From contig JANATG010000001.1 of assembly GCA_029449235.1 (NCBI GenBank), forward strand, positions 2,232,001 through 2,296,000: a DNA stretch of 64,000 nucleotides, read 5' to 3'. This document shows positions 1 to 12,800 of the stretch, piece after piece. Both the position numbers and the translations under genes were made by a program. Numbering within the stretch: position 1 is the first letter of the stretch; every line of letters begins with the position of its first letter. Source of the DNA: Linnemannia schmuckeri. Taxonomy: Eukaryota > Mortierellomycota > Mortierellomycetes > Mortierellales > Mortierellaceae. The notes under the pieces were generated by a model. It was not told the origin of the DNA, did no database searches, and was given only the letters and a program-made list of their open reading frames with translations.

Positions 1-3000
1 GCTGTTAAAAGTACTTTGAATCGAGGCGCCGCCCTCTCCGCCCTCTCTTCCTCTTGTCGTTCATGTCCTGTTAGCGCAGTTGGTGTGAGCTTTTGCCTGC
101 CTCTAAACCTACAGGCAGACACATGTATTGCAATAAACAACAGGTAAGGAAGATATGTGTTCAGTCAAGAGATCCGGAGGAAAAAGCTTGCGACAGCCTC
201 TGGGTAGCTGTGTGCGCTAATGACAATTGGCGAATGGTTGATGGTTAATGACTGTCATTGAGGCGAGCTTGCTACGTTGACTCTGTGCTTCCAAGAATTT
301 ACGAGCCCTTGAAGGAAAAAAAAGAAAAAGGTAGTCAGTTGGATTGGTTCGATTTCGATCGTGAGGGAGCGAGGAGGTGTTTTGCCTATGGTGAGGCACG
401 GGCGGGATGATCGTTGATCTTTTTTGTTGTTCTTTCGTCTGCTCTGTTGGTCCTTTGGTGCTTCAATAAACCAAACGGATATTCGTGTCAACTTTTCTCC
501 TTGCAGCGGGCTGGCGTTCAGGCTGGAGGTTTTTTCCTTCATGCAGTACCCCTGCTTGCCTTCTAAAAGAAAAGAGCTAGAGCAGGAGGTTAAAATGCAA
601 CGGAGGAAGACCATACCCTATTTTTTTTTCCAAAGGCGTGCCATATGTACTAAAAACGGAAGCCTCATCCGTTTATTTGTTTGTGTTTGTGTTCTCTCTT
701 CAAATCATTTCACTTTGCTTGCAGGCAGCAGTTGCAAACAGCATACACATGCACCCCATGACGCCCCTGCCTTGCTTTACATTTTCGCCTCTCAGTCTGT
801 CACTCCATGGCCACAGAAGACGAGAAATACACGGATGAACAATGCGATGCAGAAAAATAGTTAAGACGCGGCCTGTAAGATCGATCATCGCCGCATGCAA
901 CCCTTTTCTCTTGTTTTTTTACGCTGTTGTTGTTTGTTGTTCACATCCCTTGACCTTCTCTCTCCACCGCAGCATTTGCTCCATCTTGTATTTTTCGATT
1001 TTGTTGCTGGTCTCGTCTCGTTTCTCTTGTGTTGTTTTGTTCTCAGGCGCGTTGCTGTCCATTTTTTCTTCCACGCTTCTCCCTGTCTCTCCCACTTCTC
1101 ATCACACACCCTCCTTTAATCTATCTCGCCATCGCGATGCAAACGGGCGGTGGGCAGTGGAAACAGATGATACTGTGATGTGCTTTTGCGCCTAGGCGCA
1201 TACACAACTCACATATACCCATCCCTCCAAACATAAACAAACATGCCCCTCCCCTTCATTGAAAAACAAATATTATGGTCATAGATACATACCCAAATTA
1301 TGAACAAGAAACACTAGCGTACTTGTTCCTTTCTTCTCGTCGTTATAAAGGAAAAGAAGCATGCGCTCGGTTCAATTGCTAATAAAGAACTATTTTCGTT
1401 CATATATATCCAAAATTTATCAATATTCCTTCCACTGACCGACTGCTATCCCCTCCTCATTGTGAACATGGTAAATAGTACTTACACGAGAGTAGAGCAG
1501 AGAGATGTTCCGAGCAAAGAGACAATACAAAAAAGGCCAGACCGACATTTGTTTGTTTGTTTATGGTCATCTGTTGCTATCATTGTTGACGCTGACACAC
1601 AATTCACGGTTTTTTGTAGCGGGTGTGTGTGAGGGGGGGGGAGAATGGAGAGCTTTATTACATACGAAGATTAGCCCATTTGTTCTTAAATGGCAATTCT
1701 GATTACAAGAGAGTGTAGTCAACTAGACACATGTCCAATATGGACGGCTTTAAAATAATTGCAAAACCCATGCGACAAGGTGTCAGTGAGCGAATGAAAC
1801 AGGGGAGAGTGACAAGAGGGAACGGAGATGAGCAAGACCAGGAGGCATGGTCCAGATGCTCTCAGGACTTCTCTTTCTTCCCCTCCCTCCCTCGTTTCTT
1901 TTCTGGAATATTTAATATTTTAGCAGCGATCGGATGGATTCGATTATCGATTATTATTTTTTTTTGACAGGGGAGATATAGGGAAGGAAAGAAGAGGTAT
2001 GATGAGCTCGTCAGAATAGTCACTCTCGTCCTTCCGCTTTTTTTTTGTTCTGCGACTGCCATACCGTGCGCCCTTCCCTTCTCAAATGTATCATTATCGT
2101 CATCGGGAGCTAAGGCATGCAAGAGAACGAGAGCGAGAAGCAAGATGAGGAGGACTAGGCTTCTTTTTTTTTTTGTTTTCATTGATTATGTGCACATCTG
2201 ACTGACTGACAGGTTGTTGTACCAGTACTGGTAAATAGGTACTCTTTTCATTACACAACGAGCACAAAGAAAAATGCATGCCAAGGTAGGAAGCAAGTGT
2301 TCTTTTACTTTTTTCAGTTGGTTCATGACCATGAAAGCAGAACAAAGGGAGGGAGACCAGAGCTAATTGAGCACAGCTTTGAATGAAGCGGTTTTGAATG
2401 AAGAAAAAGTGGTCTTGATCCTGCGTTCTTGGTCCCTTCTTGGTCTGTCTCATTTACGTGCTTCCTTGGCTGTTGCGAAGTCGAATGATCAATATGCAAA
2501 ATAAGTAAATAAAAAAGGAGGGAGAGGGTTGTTGGATAGAAAACTTCCCATGCATCATCGTCTATCATCATCTATTATTATCATCATCATCGCGCGCTGT
2601 TGTTTCTTTTCAAACGCGCTTGTGCTTGTGGTTAGCATCAATAGTAGTACCTTAAAAAACAAGAGATAGACTGTGAGTCTACATAATGAACAAGCACACT
2701 CCTCCATCATTAGGAATACCTGTAGAGCGGTAGAATGGTAGATCGGTAGAACGGTAGAAAGGTGGAGGAGCAAGACTGAGCTTTGAATAGAACCAGGTAC
2801 CGAGCGTCAATAAACAGCCGGGATTGATAGTTTAGAGGGGGCGGTTGGACAAGAGGCAGTGTCCAGATGGGCTCCTCCTTCATCGGAGCAAGCGGGGGTA
2901 ATAGTGCTACTCCTGGTGGTCATCGCGACTTTTTTTTTCTTTCATTCCTTATTTTTTGGTGTACAGTACTGTTACAGCCTTTTTTTTACTTTCATCTCAG

Positions 3001-4112
3001 TTCTTGTTATTTTTTCTCTTGCCTCTGTTGTCCTCGCGCGCTTTTCCCTCCTTCCTCACCTTCTCTCGTCAGTCGTCCGTTGGTAACCAATTGAGCCCTA
3101 GTTTGGTTTTGAGCAAAAACAACAACAAACATCTATGAGAAGGAAAACTCGCAAGAAGGGTACCGCGCTCCCTCGTACTTGTTTGTTTATGCTTTTTGTT
3201 TGCGTGTATTCAATCAATTCATTTCATCCCTGTTCCTCTCTTTCGCAATTTTTCGCAGATGTTTATAGAAAGAAGGGCCAGAAGGTTCAACAGGGCTTGT
3301 TCTCCTCTTAACTTGCCTGGACTAACTGACAGAGAAAAAGAGAGAAAGAGATGAAAGAGGAGGGTGGAAAAATAGTAGGAAGAATAAGGTTTTGTTTATG
3401 TGTGTTGTTGTTGGCCCTCTCTCTCTCTCTTTTCGCTTTTTTGCTGTTTTTATTTTCCTTGCCTTGCCTTGGCTTGCAAATTGCCCTCTGGTCAGTCCTC
3501 TCTGCTCTATTGAATGATGTTGTTGTGTTGTATGTTGTGTATGAGAGAGTGTAGTTGTTGTTGTTGGGGGTCCATGGATAATTGAAATCAAGGTGCTCTC
3601 ATACTCTTGTTTTTCCTCTGTTTCTTTTTGACCCCTACCTGCCTGTCTGCCTGCCTGTCCCCTCCATCTCTGAGCAAAAATAAAATAAATAAACTGAGGA
3701 AGGAACAGCTTCCATGTCCCTGTATGTAGTTTGCTCCGGGGGGAAAAGGCCCCTGTTTCTGATCTAGGAAGCCCTCTGTTGTTCACTGTTACTTCGCACT
3801 CTCTCACATCTTGGGCCACGAAGGAAGAGGGGATGAGAGGGTGAGCGTTGCAAACAGAGAGAGGAGACAGGATCACGGCGAGACAAAGAAAACAGCCATT
3901 GTTGAATTGTCAACACAAAGAAGAGAGAGTGTGTGAAATGGTTAGCTCGCTGCTGTTGTGTTCAAGGATGAACAGTGAGCAAACATCCTACAGCCAAGCG
4001 AGAAAGTGAGGAAGCAAGGAAGGAAGCAAGTAGAGCAGAGAAGGGCGAGAAGAGCGATGATGGTGATGATGATGATGAATTGATACGCACCTTTGACAGA
4101 TAGCATAAGAGA
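1..4112. other. Gene-poor stretch, no supportable gene
   Basis: I see no coding region with conserved-looking composition here. The longest open frames, such as the 184-codon one on the minus strand at 3322-3876, are runs of Ser, Thr, Phe, Lys and Arg from CT- or GA-rich low-complexity DNA. An AATAAA-type motif near 1380 and an AT-rich patch at 1260-1430 could belong to the 3' end of a transcript, but none can be identified. A short ATG-led stretch at 2867 reads like a small exon and then runs into poly-T; I cannot connect it to anything. Confidence 0.5.
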
Positions 4113-5170
4113 ATGGCATCAATTTATGTATTTGATGTGCTGAAGTTGGATTGTTCGTTGATGTCGGCACTCCGCTCCCCTCCCTCCTTCAGATCATTTT
4201 TCGCTTCTTCTTTTGTAGCAGAACCCTCTTTTTTTTTCTATTACTTACTCCTCGACTCAACCCCTTCTCATACCTTTCCTTTTTATTTTTTATTTTTTTT
4301 TTCCTTTCCATCTTCTTTGTCCATTCATTGTCCATCGATCTTCACTCTCCTTTTCTTTTCTTTTTCATTCCATTTCCTTTCTTTACTTCATCCCCTCCCC
4401 CCCTCCTTTTTTTGTTCATACCCTTTTTAACTTCAATTAACCCACTCTCACGACTTTCTCTTCCTTCTGTCTTTGCATTATTCCTCCAACACTTCACTTA
4501 CTCTCCTCCATCACTTCACTTACTCTCCTCCATCACTCTCACTTTCACTCACTCATCCACTCGTTCAATCGTCACCGTCGCCAATCGACTCTATTGTTTT
4601 CCTGCTATTAGCACTCTCTTTCACCCACAGACTCTCCTCCATCACCGCCACCATTTGCACTCGACACTCACTCCCTCGGCCAACAACAAACAACCCCCTT
4701 CTCCCTCCTACTCCACTCCGCAGACATACATTCACATAATTTTTTTTCCCCTTTATTTATCTCTACCCATCTCTCAATCGCTCTCTGCCTGTTTACTTCA
4801 TATCATATCACCAAACCCCTTTTCATATTTTCCTCGACTCTTTTTTTCCCTCGGACACAGCCGTTAAACACGCCGTTCGACATACTAGCCCGACCACTCT
4901 CGACCCTCCCTCCCTTCCCACACTTCACCCTACATCCCCTCCTCGCCTCTCCCTCTTTCTCTGCAGGACTAGTCCACGCCCTATTTTTATTTAATTGCAC
5001 CAACAGCATCGTCCCTCTCTTCCCACACTACTATTCTCCCTTGCACATATCCTTTTTATACGCCAACGCTACCACCACCACCGACACACACCACCATCAC
5101 TCGTCCTTCTCCTTTCGAAAACGATTGCAACCTATAAGGACCCATTCTCCAGCCTCTTCAGCAGGCGGTC
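4113..5170 (+). promoter_or_regulatory. Pyrimidine-rich leader/promoter of the Zn2Cys6 gene
   Basis: About 1 kb of strongly C/T-rich + strand sequence leads directly to the start codon at 5171. A 22-bp unit (ACTTCACTTACTCTCCTCCATC) occurs twice in tandem near 4489-4533. Similar pyrimidine-rich leaders precede the velvet, Mga2-like and bHLH genes in this window, which supports reading it as 5' UTR/core promoter rather than as the 238-codon open frame it contains by chance. The transcription start cannot be placed from sequence. Confidence 0.45.
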
Positions 5171-8100
5171 ATGCATGAGAACACCAACCACAGCCACTTC
5201 CAGGTGAAGGCCTTCTGGTAAGCAACCACTTTGCTTCATTTTAATATTACAACATCTCTCTTCTTCCACTCCACTCGGGTATTTATTTGATACCTGCCCC
5301 CCCCCCCCCCCCCCCTTCCCCTGCCCTGGCCCTGTCATAATCCACCTTCTATCCCCCTTGCACCCTCTCTTGCACTCTAGCCCCTCCAGCTCAGCCGACC
5401 ACACATTTTTTTCTCTTCTGATTTCTTATTTTGCTTTACGCCCGCGCCCAACCCACATACCATTACAAACCATTCTTGACACAAACACACCGTTAGTTAG
5501 TGTCAGTCAGTGAGTAAGAGATTCACCCGTGCCCTCTCCTATACACAATACTACAGCTATTCAATCACCCACATACATAAGTAAACTGATACTCTGAGTG
5601 CATGTCTCAAACTTCCAACTATCCTTCGGATATCTCTCACTTGGCCCTTCTCACTCCCTCTCTCTACTCCTCTCTACCCATTCAGACAACCATCCTTTCT
5701 ATCCCTCTCTCTCTCCCTTCTACGACAGTCAGTTCTTCTTTTGAGCAAACTGGCTCTCATATCCCGCCTCGATGACCCCACTCCGACGCAATTTATCCAT
5801 TTCTCATCTCCTTGTCCACACCTCTCACCACCCACAGGCACACATACATCCCCATTCTCGCCCAACTCAAACAACACCCGCCACCGGGATCTGAATATAA
5901 CCCCGCAGCTTTCTTTCTTTTTTTTTTTTTGCTTCCATACTCACTAATCCCGCTCTATTATTCTTTCCTTTTCTGCACTGCAACTGTTCACCTTCTTTGT
6001 GGTCCCTCTTCTCTCTCACCTTCCTTCTCCTTCAACTTCCCGCATCCTTCTTTCTTCTCCCATCCCACACGTGTGCTACAACCCCTCCTTCTCGATTGCA
6101 AATCTATACTTAAAAATTACAGGTCTAACCTTGCACAAGAGGCCCCTGCTACATCATTATCTTCGCCCGAACCAAACAACAAACTCCCTCCCAAAAAGCC
6201 CAGCAAACGCATCCGCATCTCCACAGCCTGCATCAATTGCCGACAGAAAAAGATAAAGTGCGACGGCCAAGTCCCCTGCTCCCACTGCGAAAAGTTTAGG
6301 ACAGAATGTGTTTACCCCGCCGTCAACAAACCCGCCAACCAGGAATATGTCGAGACCCTCGAAAACCGGCTAAAGAGCGTTGAGTCCCATCTCCAGGGCC
6401 TTCTCTCCCGCGGCATCGGCAAGGGTCTGAGCGACCTAGCTGCCGACCCTTCCTCAGACGACATGGATCACCACCACCATAACGCACCTTATACCCCAGC
6501 CTCTGTCCCCGCCACCCCTCCTTCCAAACCACCACATGATCACGGCCACAGCTCTTCACATTCTCGACATCACTCCTATAGCACCCCCCTCGTTCGGCAA
6601 TTCTCTGGCGCATCTATTAGCACGCCAAATCTCACTGGCCCTGATTCAGATACCGAGGATACCACCTTCACGACAGACGACTCTATGGATGTCCTTGGTC
6701 TCTTGATGGGCTCATTAAAGGTCGACCGCGATGGCGCCGCTCAATATATCCCCAAGGTCCTCGGCCAGAAAGAGCGCTCGTACAACGATGCCAGGACCTA
6801 CAACGCGTCGCCATTAAGCCACCTCCCCGATTTCAGCACTCTCGACTGGCAAACAACCGATCTCCCTCTTCCATATACCCTTCCTAACACACTCCTCACA
6901 CCCAAGGCCATCAGCGCACTCCTGGACATCTACTTCAACAGCGTCCACACCTTCCTGCCAGTCATTCACAAGACCAGCTTCCTTACCCTCTGCCAAGAAG
7001 GAGAGTTTCGGGTCCCTCCTTTTCTGCTAATGGCTATATGCGCGGTTGCCGCCCGCCATGCCACCGACTTTGAGCTGCAAGAAATCCCCGATCTCGCCAA
7101 CCTCAAGGGTCATCACGCTCTCTACGATCACGCACGAGCCCTGTTGGACACTTACATGGATGTGCCAAGGCTCAGCACTGTCCAAGGTCTTTTGCTATTG
7201 GCCTACTATCAAACCAAGGAGAAGCGGTCGGGCCACTTTTTCCGCATCCGCATGTATGTCAACCTGGCAACGAGGATGGCTCTCGATATGGGACTCAACA
7301 AGGCCCTTTGCAAGAGCATTCTCGGGCTCGAGTCGTCCAACACAGGCGACAGTCTGGCAAGCGCAGAAAGTCCATCTGGCCGACCGGCATCCTCTCATGT
7401 CCCCTCCTTTTTCGATGGACGAGCAAACGCCAATAACTCGGATTTCAGTCCCCGTGATCACTCTCAGAAGCGTCTCTCGCAAGAAAAGCGCATCGTCCTC
7501 AACCAAGAGAATCGCCTCGCATGGCTCGGCTGCTTCTTCCTCGATGGTCTGACAAGCAGTCTGATGGGTCAAGACTACTGTGTGTCGAACCCCTCACTTG
7601 ACATACCTAAACTCATCCAAGAGGCAGGCCAGATGCCCGACACCGTCCAAGGCGCCACTTTGATCTTTTGGCTCCATCATCTCGAGCTGGTGCAGATCTA
7701 CCGTCGCATCTGCAGCTTTTACAGAACCATCGCCAACGAGCAGGCCTTGGCCAAGGCTATCAAAGGTGTTGAGATGCTGACCATCCAATCATCGATTGAT
7801 GGTTGGCTGTTGAACCTGCCTGCTCATTTGGTGTACACCGACAGCCAAAGCACCGGTGGAGCTCTGCCTTCGTACTATACCCTCTATCTCCACCGGTTTT
7901 TCTACAGCCACCGCCTCCTCCTCTACCGACCTTTGATCTCGAACAAGTCTCACCGTGGCGATCTCAAGGACAGCAACTCTCCCATGGCCAAGTGCTCTCA
8001 GGCCGCATTGATGTTGACCCAGATCGGTGAGATTATCTTCCAAAACTACAGCTGGCCCTGGCCTGGATGTGGTCTCTTTGCCTACCACATGCTCCAAGCG

Positions 8101-9738
8101 GCCGAGATCCATGTCTTCCAGATGATCACCCAGTCCTTGGCCGATTCCCAGAGCCTCTACTACCGTACTATGGATCTCATCAAGGGCTATGTCAGCCTGG
8201 CCAAGCTGCCCGAATTGGAGAAGGACGTCATGGCCATGGAGGAGACTGTTAACAATTTCCTCTTGACGCCACAGGGGTCTTTGAACCAGCAAAACAACAT
8301 ATCCAATACTGGCGCTGTTGGATCCTCGGCTTTCTCGCAACAGCAGCACCAAAACCAGCACCAACAGTTTGTCGCGACCCCAGCCTCAGACTATAGCTAT
8401 GCTAGTGTCATGTCACCCTCGTCGCCCGCAGAATCTGTTCAGAGGATGCCCATGCAGCACAACAATAACCACGGTGGCTATTACTCGAACCACCAGCAAG
8501 GAACTGAGGATGCAGACATGTTTTCGCCTCTCCAGGCTCATGCTTACCCGCCCTTCGAGACGGCTAGCCGCGTCTTCCGTCAGCCCCAAGGCGCCTCGAC
8601 TGTAGTCGCAGCAACCACCACTGCTGCCGCCGCCGCTACTGCCGCCAATGCCACACACTTTATGGGCAGCTCGGCCACGGACTCGAACAACTTTTCGATC
8701 GGCTTTGACCTGCCCAGCATCACGTCTGTCGCCGCGACACAAGCTCCTTCGACATCCAACTCGGGTCTCTACGACACCAATGGCATGCCCTTTTACAGCT
8801 CGACGACCCAGTCCAACCCGGTGAACATGTTTGATTCCAACCATCAGGGCGGACTATACAACAGCCAGCCCTCGTTCGTGCAGCCAGTCTTGGCCCCCGT
8901 CGGAGATCTGTTGGGTATGGGAAGCATGGACAACCGCGTCTTTGGTTCCAACCAGGGCCAGGGTTCGTCTATGCTCGTACCCTCGACTACCCAGGGATCA
9001 GACAAGAAAAAGTCGGTCGTGCCACCACCCAAGCCTCCTAAGCGTATCCTTCCTCAGTCGACAGGCAGCTCGAGCTCTTCGGCCGTCAGCCAGAGCCTCA
9101 AGCCTCCAGTTCCCAAAAAGCCAATCCGTCTGACAGATGCCGCAGCCCCTGCCCCAGCCCCAGCCCCACGTTGGATTGCTCCTCGTCCTCTGGCACCTGC
9201 TGTGACGCCACTGGTCCCCTTGATCCCTGCCAACGCTGGCAAGGATCTCTACTATGGTAGCAAGCCATCCTCCACTCCAGCCAATACAGGCAATGCTGGT
9301 GTCCGTACTGGTGGTAACAGTCATGGAGCTGCTCCTCCACCACCCCCTTATACGCCTTCTGGAGCTGCAGCTGGCACAATCGGACCGGTTAATGGTGCTG
9401 GCCGGACTCTCAAGACACTTCAGCCCCAGTCGACCCTCTACGGAATGGGCGCACTTGTCAACACACTGGGAGTTGAGCAGCAGATCCATGAGCCTGAGCC
9501 CGAGTCCGTCTACGTTGCATCTGAGCGGAGTGATGTTGACATCCACGAGCATGCCATGTACTACCTTCAGAGTAAGTCATCTGGTCATTTCGTTTTGTGA
9601 GCATTTTCTTTACACTGTGTATCCTTCAACGCTATCGTTCCGTTTTCTAATCGTCTAGTCTTTTTACATTTCTCTTTTACAGTGAATCCTCAACTCTATG
9701 ACCCTCTGCCACCAAACAACCGTCGTCGCCTGCTCTAA
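5171..9738 (+). CDS. Zn2Cys6 fungal-specific transcription factor
   Basis: Predicted nuclear DNA-binding regulator of about 1183 residues. Exons are 5171-5217, 6123-9571 and 9683-9738; splice sites are GT-AG and all phases close. The first exon encodes a short leader (MHENTNHSHFQ...) joined through a split Trp codon, so the poly-Phe/Ser open frame upstream of 6123 is intron, not protein. The binuclear cluster spans residues 52-78 with six Cys spaced C-x2-C-x6-C-x5-C-x2-C-x6-C, followed by a probable coiled-coil dimerisation segment. A His/Ser/Pro-rich linker follows, then a fungal_trans middle homology region at about 275-690, then a long Gln/Asn/Ser/Pro-rich tail, probably activation domain. 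The C-terminus ends in an Arg-rich RRRLL. The target genes cannot be named. The family is certain; the first exon is a good inference. Confidence 0.9.
5297..5315 (+). repeat. C19 homopolymer in intron 1 of the Zn2Cys6 gene
   Basis: Nineteen consecutive C lie 80 bp inside the 905-bp first intron, so the opposite strand carries a G19 run. Such tracts are length-unstable and can form quadruplexes; whether this one affects splicing or expression is unknown. Confidence 0.9.
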
Positions 9739-10387
9739 GTCAGCGTCCATTGGAGATTTTCTTTCGAGGAGTTCCACTCCTCTCTCCAAAGAGAAACGCG
9801 ATTTTCTGTTTTTTTGTTACTTTTTTTTTATTTTTCATGTCATATTATCTCCACATGTACTATGTATTCTCACTCAACCACACTCGCCCACGCACACCCA
9901 TACTTTCCATTATTGTTCAACTTCGTTACATCGATACCGTTAACGCGCTCTTTCTCGCTTTCTTTTTTTTTTTCTATCTCATGATAATGCCATTATATTA
10001 ATAACAATATCTCTCTTTTGTCCCACTTTTCTTCCCAAGTACTTAATAAGCGACTTGTGAGAAGTTGAAAGACACCTTCTGTATCATACAACAACACATC
10101 ACCTTCAATATCAACACCTAAAGCAATAAATTATTTTTTTTGCTCGATTGTATTGATATTGATAGCAAGGTTCTCGTTGTTCAAGGGGTTTTGTCACTGT
10201 GGTACCAATCGCCTCTGCAAACAGGCTAAGAGTGTTCGAAAGATTCAGCAGAAAGATCTATCGTTCCTTCATTTCTGTCTTTACTACAGATGGAAAAAAA
10301 GAACATAAAAACAAACCCAACCTATCCACTGCGATATCTTCTCAACTTCGTCACCAGTACATGCTCTCACACTCCCTATCTCTCACG
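9739..10387. other. 3' flank of the Zn2Cys6 gene, no gene seen
   Basis: AT-rich 3' flank with poly-T patches; an AATAAA-type motif near 10125 is a candidate polyadenylation signal. No coding signal up to the outer edge of the left inverted-repeat arm. Confidence 0.4.
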
Positions 10388-10980
10388 CAGTCAGATCAAA
10401 GTCAAACTTATTATCATCGGCCGTCTGTGCGCAGTACGGTATACGCGTTTATATATCCATGTGCGCGTCTGAATAAAAACAGCCCATCGCCATCGATCAT
10501 TCCCTTTTGTTATCAGTCAGTTGGTGTGTGCGTAGTTTCTGGGACCCATTTTCGTTGTTTTGGCTCGTGATGCTTTTCTACGTCTTTATCGTTCTGTTCC
10601 TCTCTTTTTACTTGCAACCAGTCTCTCTTGACTTCCCCTCCATCTCTTTACATTCTAGGGTGCTCAGCCCTTTTCTCGTTGTCAAAGGCGTATCGGACTG
10701 GCCCCAGCTCTATTTTATATTGCTTTATTTTTCAATCTTCATTGACCGATCCTCGCCTTCATTCCAAAACAACCATTGACTAGGGGTCTCTGGCAACCTT
10801 GTTTCAAGGTCTTGTCTCTCCTAAATACTAGTCTGAGTTTTCCCAATTGTCGCTGTTCTCTTTTTACAAAGTATAAAATCCGCCCCGCCTAATAGGCAAT
10901 TCTCTTTAAAGTTATTCATCGAACAAGAATTTACCATCCATCGAAACGAAGGAGTTCCCAGAGATTATTACTTTAGCGGG

Positions 10981-11000
10981 CGTCGAGGAGCTCCTCGACG
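10981..11000. repeat. 20-bp perfect palindrome (left arm)
   Basis: CGTCGAGGAGCTCCTCGACG equals its own reverse complement with no spacer, and symmetry stops immediately outside. It lies in GC-rich DNA about 600 bp from the outer arm edge. It could be a binding site for a symmetric dimer or a hairpin-forming sequence; no function can be assigned. Confidence 0.9.
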
Positions 11001-11242
11001 GTCCATCCCACCCCCGCCTATACGCTAATATATCGCCGCCGGTGCCGCATATCGTAATGACACCAACGCTTTTTTTTCAGCGCCTAGCCTTGTTTTATTG
11101 TCCTGTCGTTACATGTGCTGCTTGCTTAACTAGAATCTAACGAATATCAACACAAAGCAAAGGAGACGCTTCAATGTGACCATGCGGAAGCTCAGCGACA
11201 GCCGCTTGCTTCGGATTGTTCAGGTGGCCAGCGTAAACCGAT

Positions 11243-11927
11243 GTGCCTAGTTGCGCGGATCGCAAGGCCCGACCACACAAGGAGTCCGTATGTGTTTACG
11301 CGCAGCTGACGTCTTTGCAGTCAAGAACGACAAAGGCATGTATCACAGGAATAAAATTCGGGCATAAAGAAAATGCTAACAAGAGCATACAGCCATTTGC
11401 CTTTTATAAAACGAAAATGTGGTATTAGAGACACATCCTTCGATTGAAAATGCTCCACGTAAAGCACAGGAGGCATCGTTACAGAAAGATGTCATTTGGC
11501 ATGATTCGCGCTACCAGGGCTAACGGGATCTCTCAAAAGATAAATAGTCAATTTAAAATGAAGTGGCTGTTAAATCGTCACCCGCCTCTTTCTTTACTCA
11601 GACGGTGTATTGTCTTGGATATGACTACTATAGAAACTGATAAATCTGCTCCGGCTCAAATTGTCGTCGCTGTTATCCAAGAAGGGCGTGTATGTCCGAT
11701 GTGATCAGGACGCGATTGACGTTTGGAAAGTAACAAGTCTCTATCCTCGACGGCCGTACAATCGAAACAGCGACGCGGCCCATACTGAGAATGCTCCTAG
11801 AGGTGAATCCAAGGAGAGCGCAGAAAGTGATTTGGTCGAGGATAATGATGGAGAGGTGGTCGAGGATAATGATGGAGAGGTGGTCGAGGAGGATGACAAG
11901 CAGGTGAAAAAGAAACGACGGCTTTAA
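11243..11927 (+). pseudogene. Unrecognised decayed coding remnant (left arm)
   Basis: Protein-like stretches occur in more than one + frame: one at 11444-11704 and an overlapping one at 11661-11927, whose product ends in an acidic then basic tail (VEDNDGE repeated, then KKKRRL). The acidic part is encoded by two tandem copies of a 24-bp unit near 11838-11885. A third frame between 11430 and 11520 also reads like protein, suggesting one old gene broken by frameshifts. No family is recognised. The tail resembles the charged C-terminus of a nuclear or transposon-derived protein, but this is only an impression. Confidence 0.35.
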
Positions 11928-12255
11928 GATGACAAATATTAGCGCATACCCTTCCAATGCTGCTCATCTTTAATAACATATTGCCATCGACAACATCACT
12001 CGCCGAAAAGTTGCAGGAGCCTCCAAGTTGCTTGTGTTGAAGCCATTCGCTGCCATTTTTTTGCTAATTCAAAGGGGGTAGTTTTGTGGTGCAAGAGACA
12101 AGCCGATGTCGGCATGAATGACTGAGTGGGTGTGTCCAGAGCTGATCGTTATGTTTCTCTTCTTTGATATGCTCAGGAGGTGGTGCTCAGCTACTTGCAG
12201 TGGCCAATGATGCATGCCCGACTTCTGTCCTTTCTTACAACAGCGCCTTACTTGT

Positions 12256-12800
12256 TCACTCTTCCGTTGCCTCGACTTTTTTTTCCTTGAACAGCGACGT
12301 GATTTGGTCAAACGAGTGTGTGTTTTGTATTTTTCCTTTCGTTGCTTTCCGGTGTTGGTCTCCTGTCTTCGCGAGGTAAAATAAGTCGCCTAGTTGAAGG
12401 TAGTCGCTGATAGCAATCTGATCTATCTTTGCAGCCTGCGCTGCCTTGTAGGGCCGCATTTTCGACTGTCTGCCTCTAGGTCATGATAGCATGAATCCTT
12501 GTTGATCATATTTTCCTGACTAGGTTTTGGTTCCTTGGTGGTACTATTTCGGTCCATATCCAAAGTAGTGGCGATGTTTGATCCTAGTGTCTCATAAAGA
12601 CTGGTGTTCTACCTGTCAGTTCCTGTCTCTGGTTCATATCGTCACTCGTGTTGTGCATGACTCCATGGTGGTCGATGAAAAGGCCATAGGTATCGTCAGC
12701 TTTCAAATGAAAGTACACAGGGGAGCGGTTGACAAAAGAAGGCAACGGCGCAACGTATAGGTACCCCTGACTGCGCGACACAAGATTCGAAGGAAGAAGG
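12256..12800 (-). pseudogene. Possible broken gene on the minus strand (left arm)
   Basis: Three protein-like pieces follow each other on the minus strand in different frames. The first runs about 12800-12584 and ends in TGRTPVFMRH. The second covers about 12560-12430 and contains MDRNSTTKEPKPSQ. The third is ATG-led at 12459-12256 (MRPYKAAQAAKIDQ to KKVEATEE). No intron of reasonable length joins them, so frameshift decay is the simplest reading; a multi-exon gene with unusual introns is the alternative. No family recognised. Confidence 0.3.

Noticed and set aside
3322..3876. 184-codon open frame on the minus strand
   Set aside because: Low-complexity composition driven by GA/CT repeats, no domain, no splice context, not distinguishable from chance in this DNA.
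4151..4867. 238-codon open frame on the + strand
   Set aside because: Almost only Ser, Phe, Leu, Pro and His from pyrimidine-rich DNA; better explained as the leader of the Zn2Cys6 gene.
5812..6122. N-terminal extension of the Zn2Cys6 protein as an uninterrupted reading
   Set aside because: Poly-Phe/Ser composition, and a clean acceptor at 6121-6122 joins in phase to a short ATG exon at 5171.
7789..8364. 191-codon antisense frame within the Zn2Cys6 gene
   Set aside because: Shadow of the real coding strand.
8998..9552. 184-codon antisense frame within the Zn2Cys6 gene
   Set aside because: Shadow of the sense frame; no independent features.
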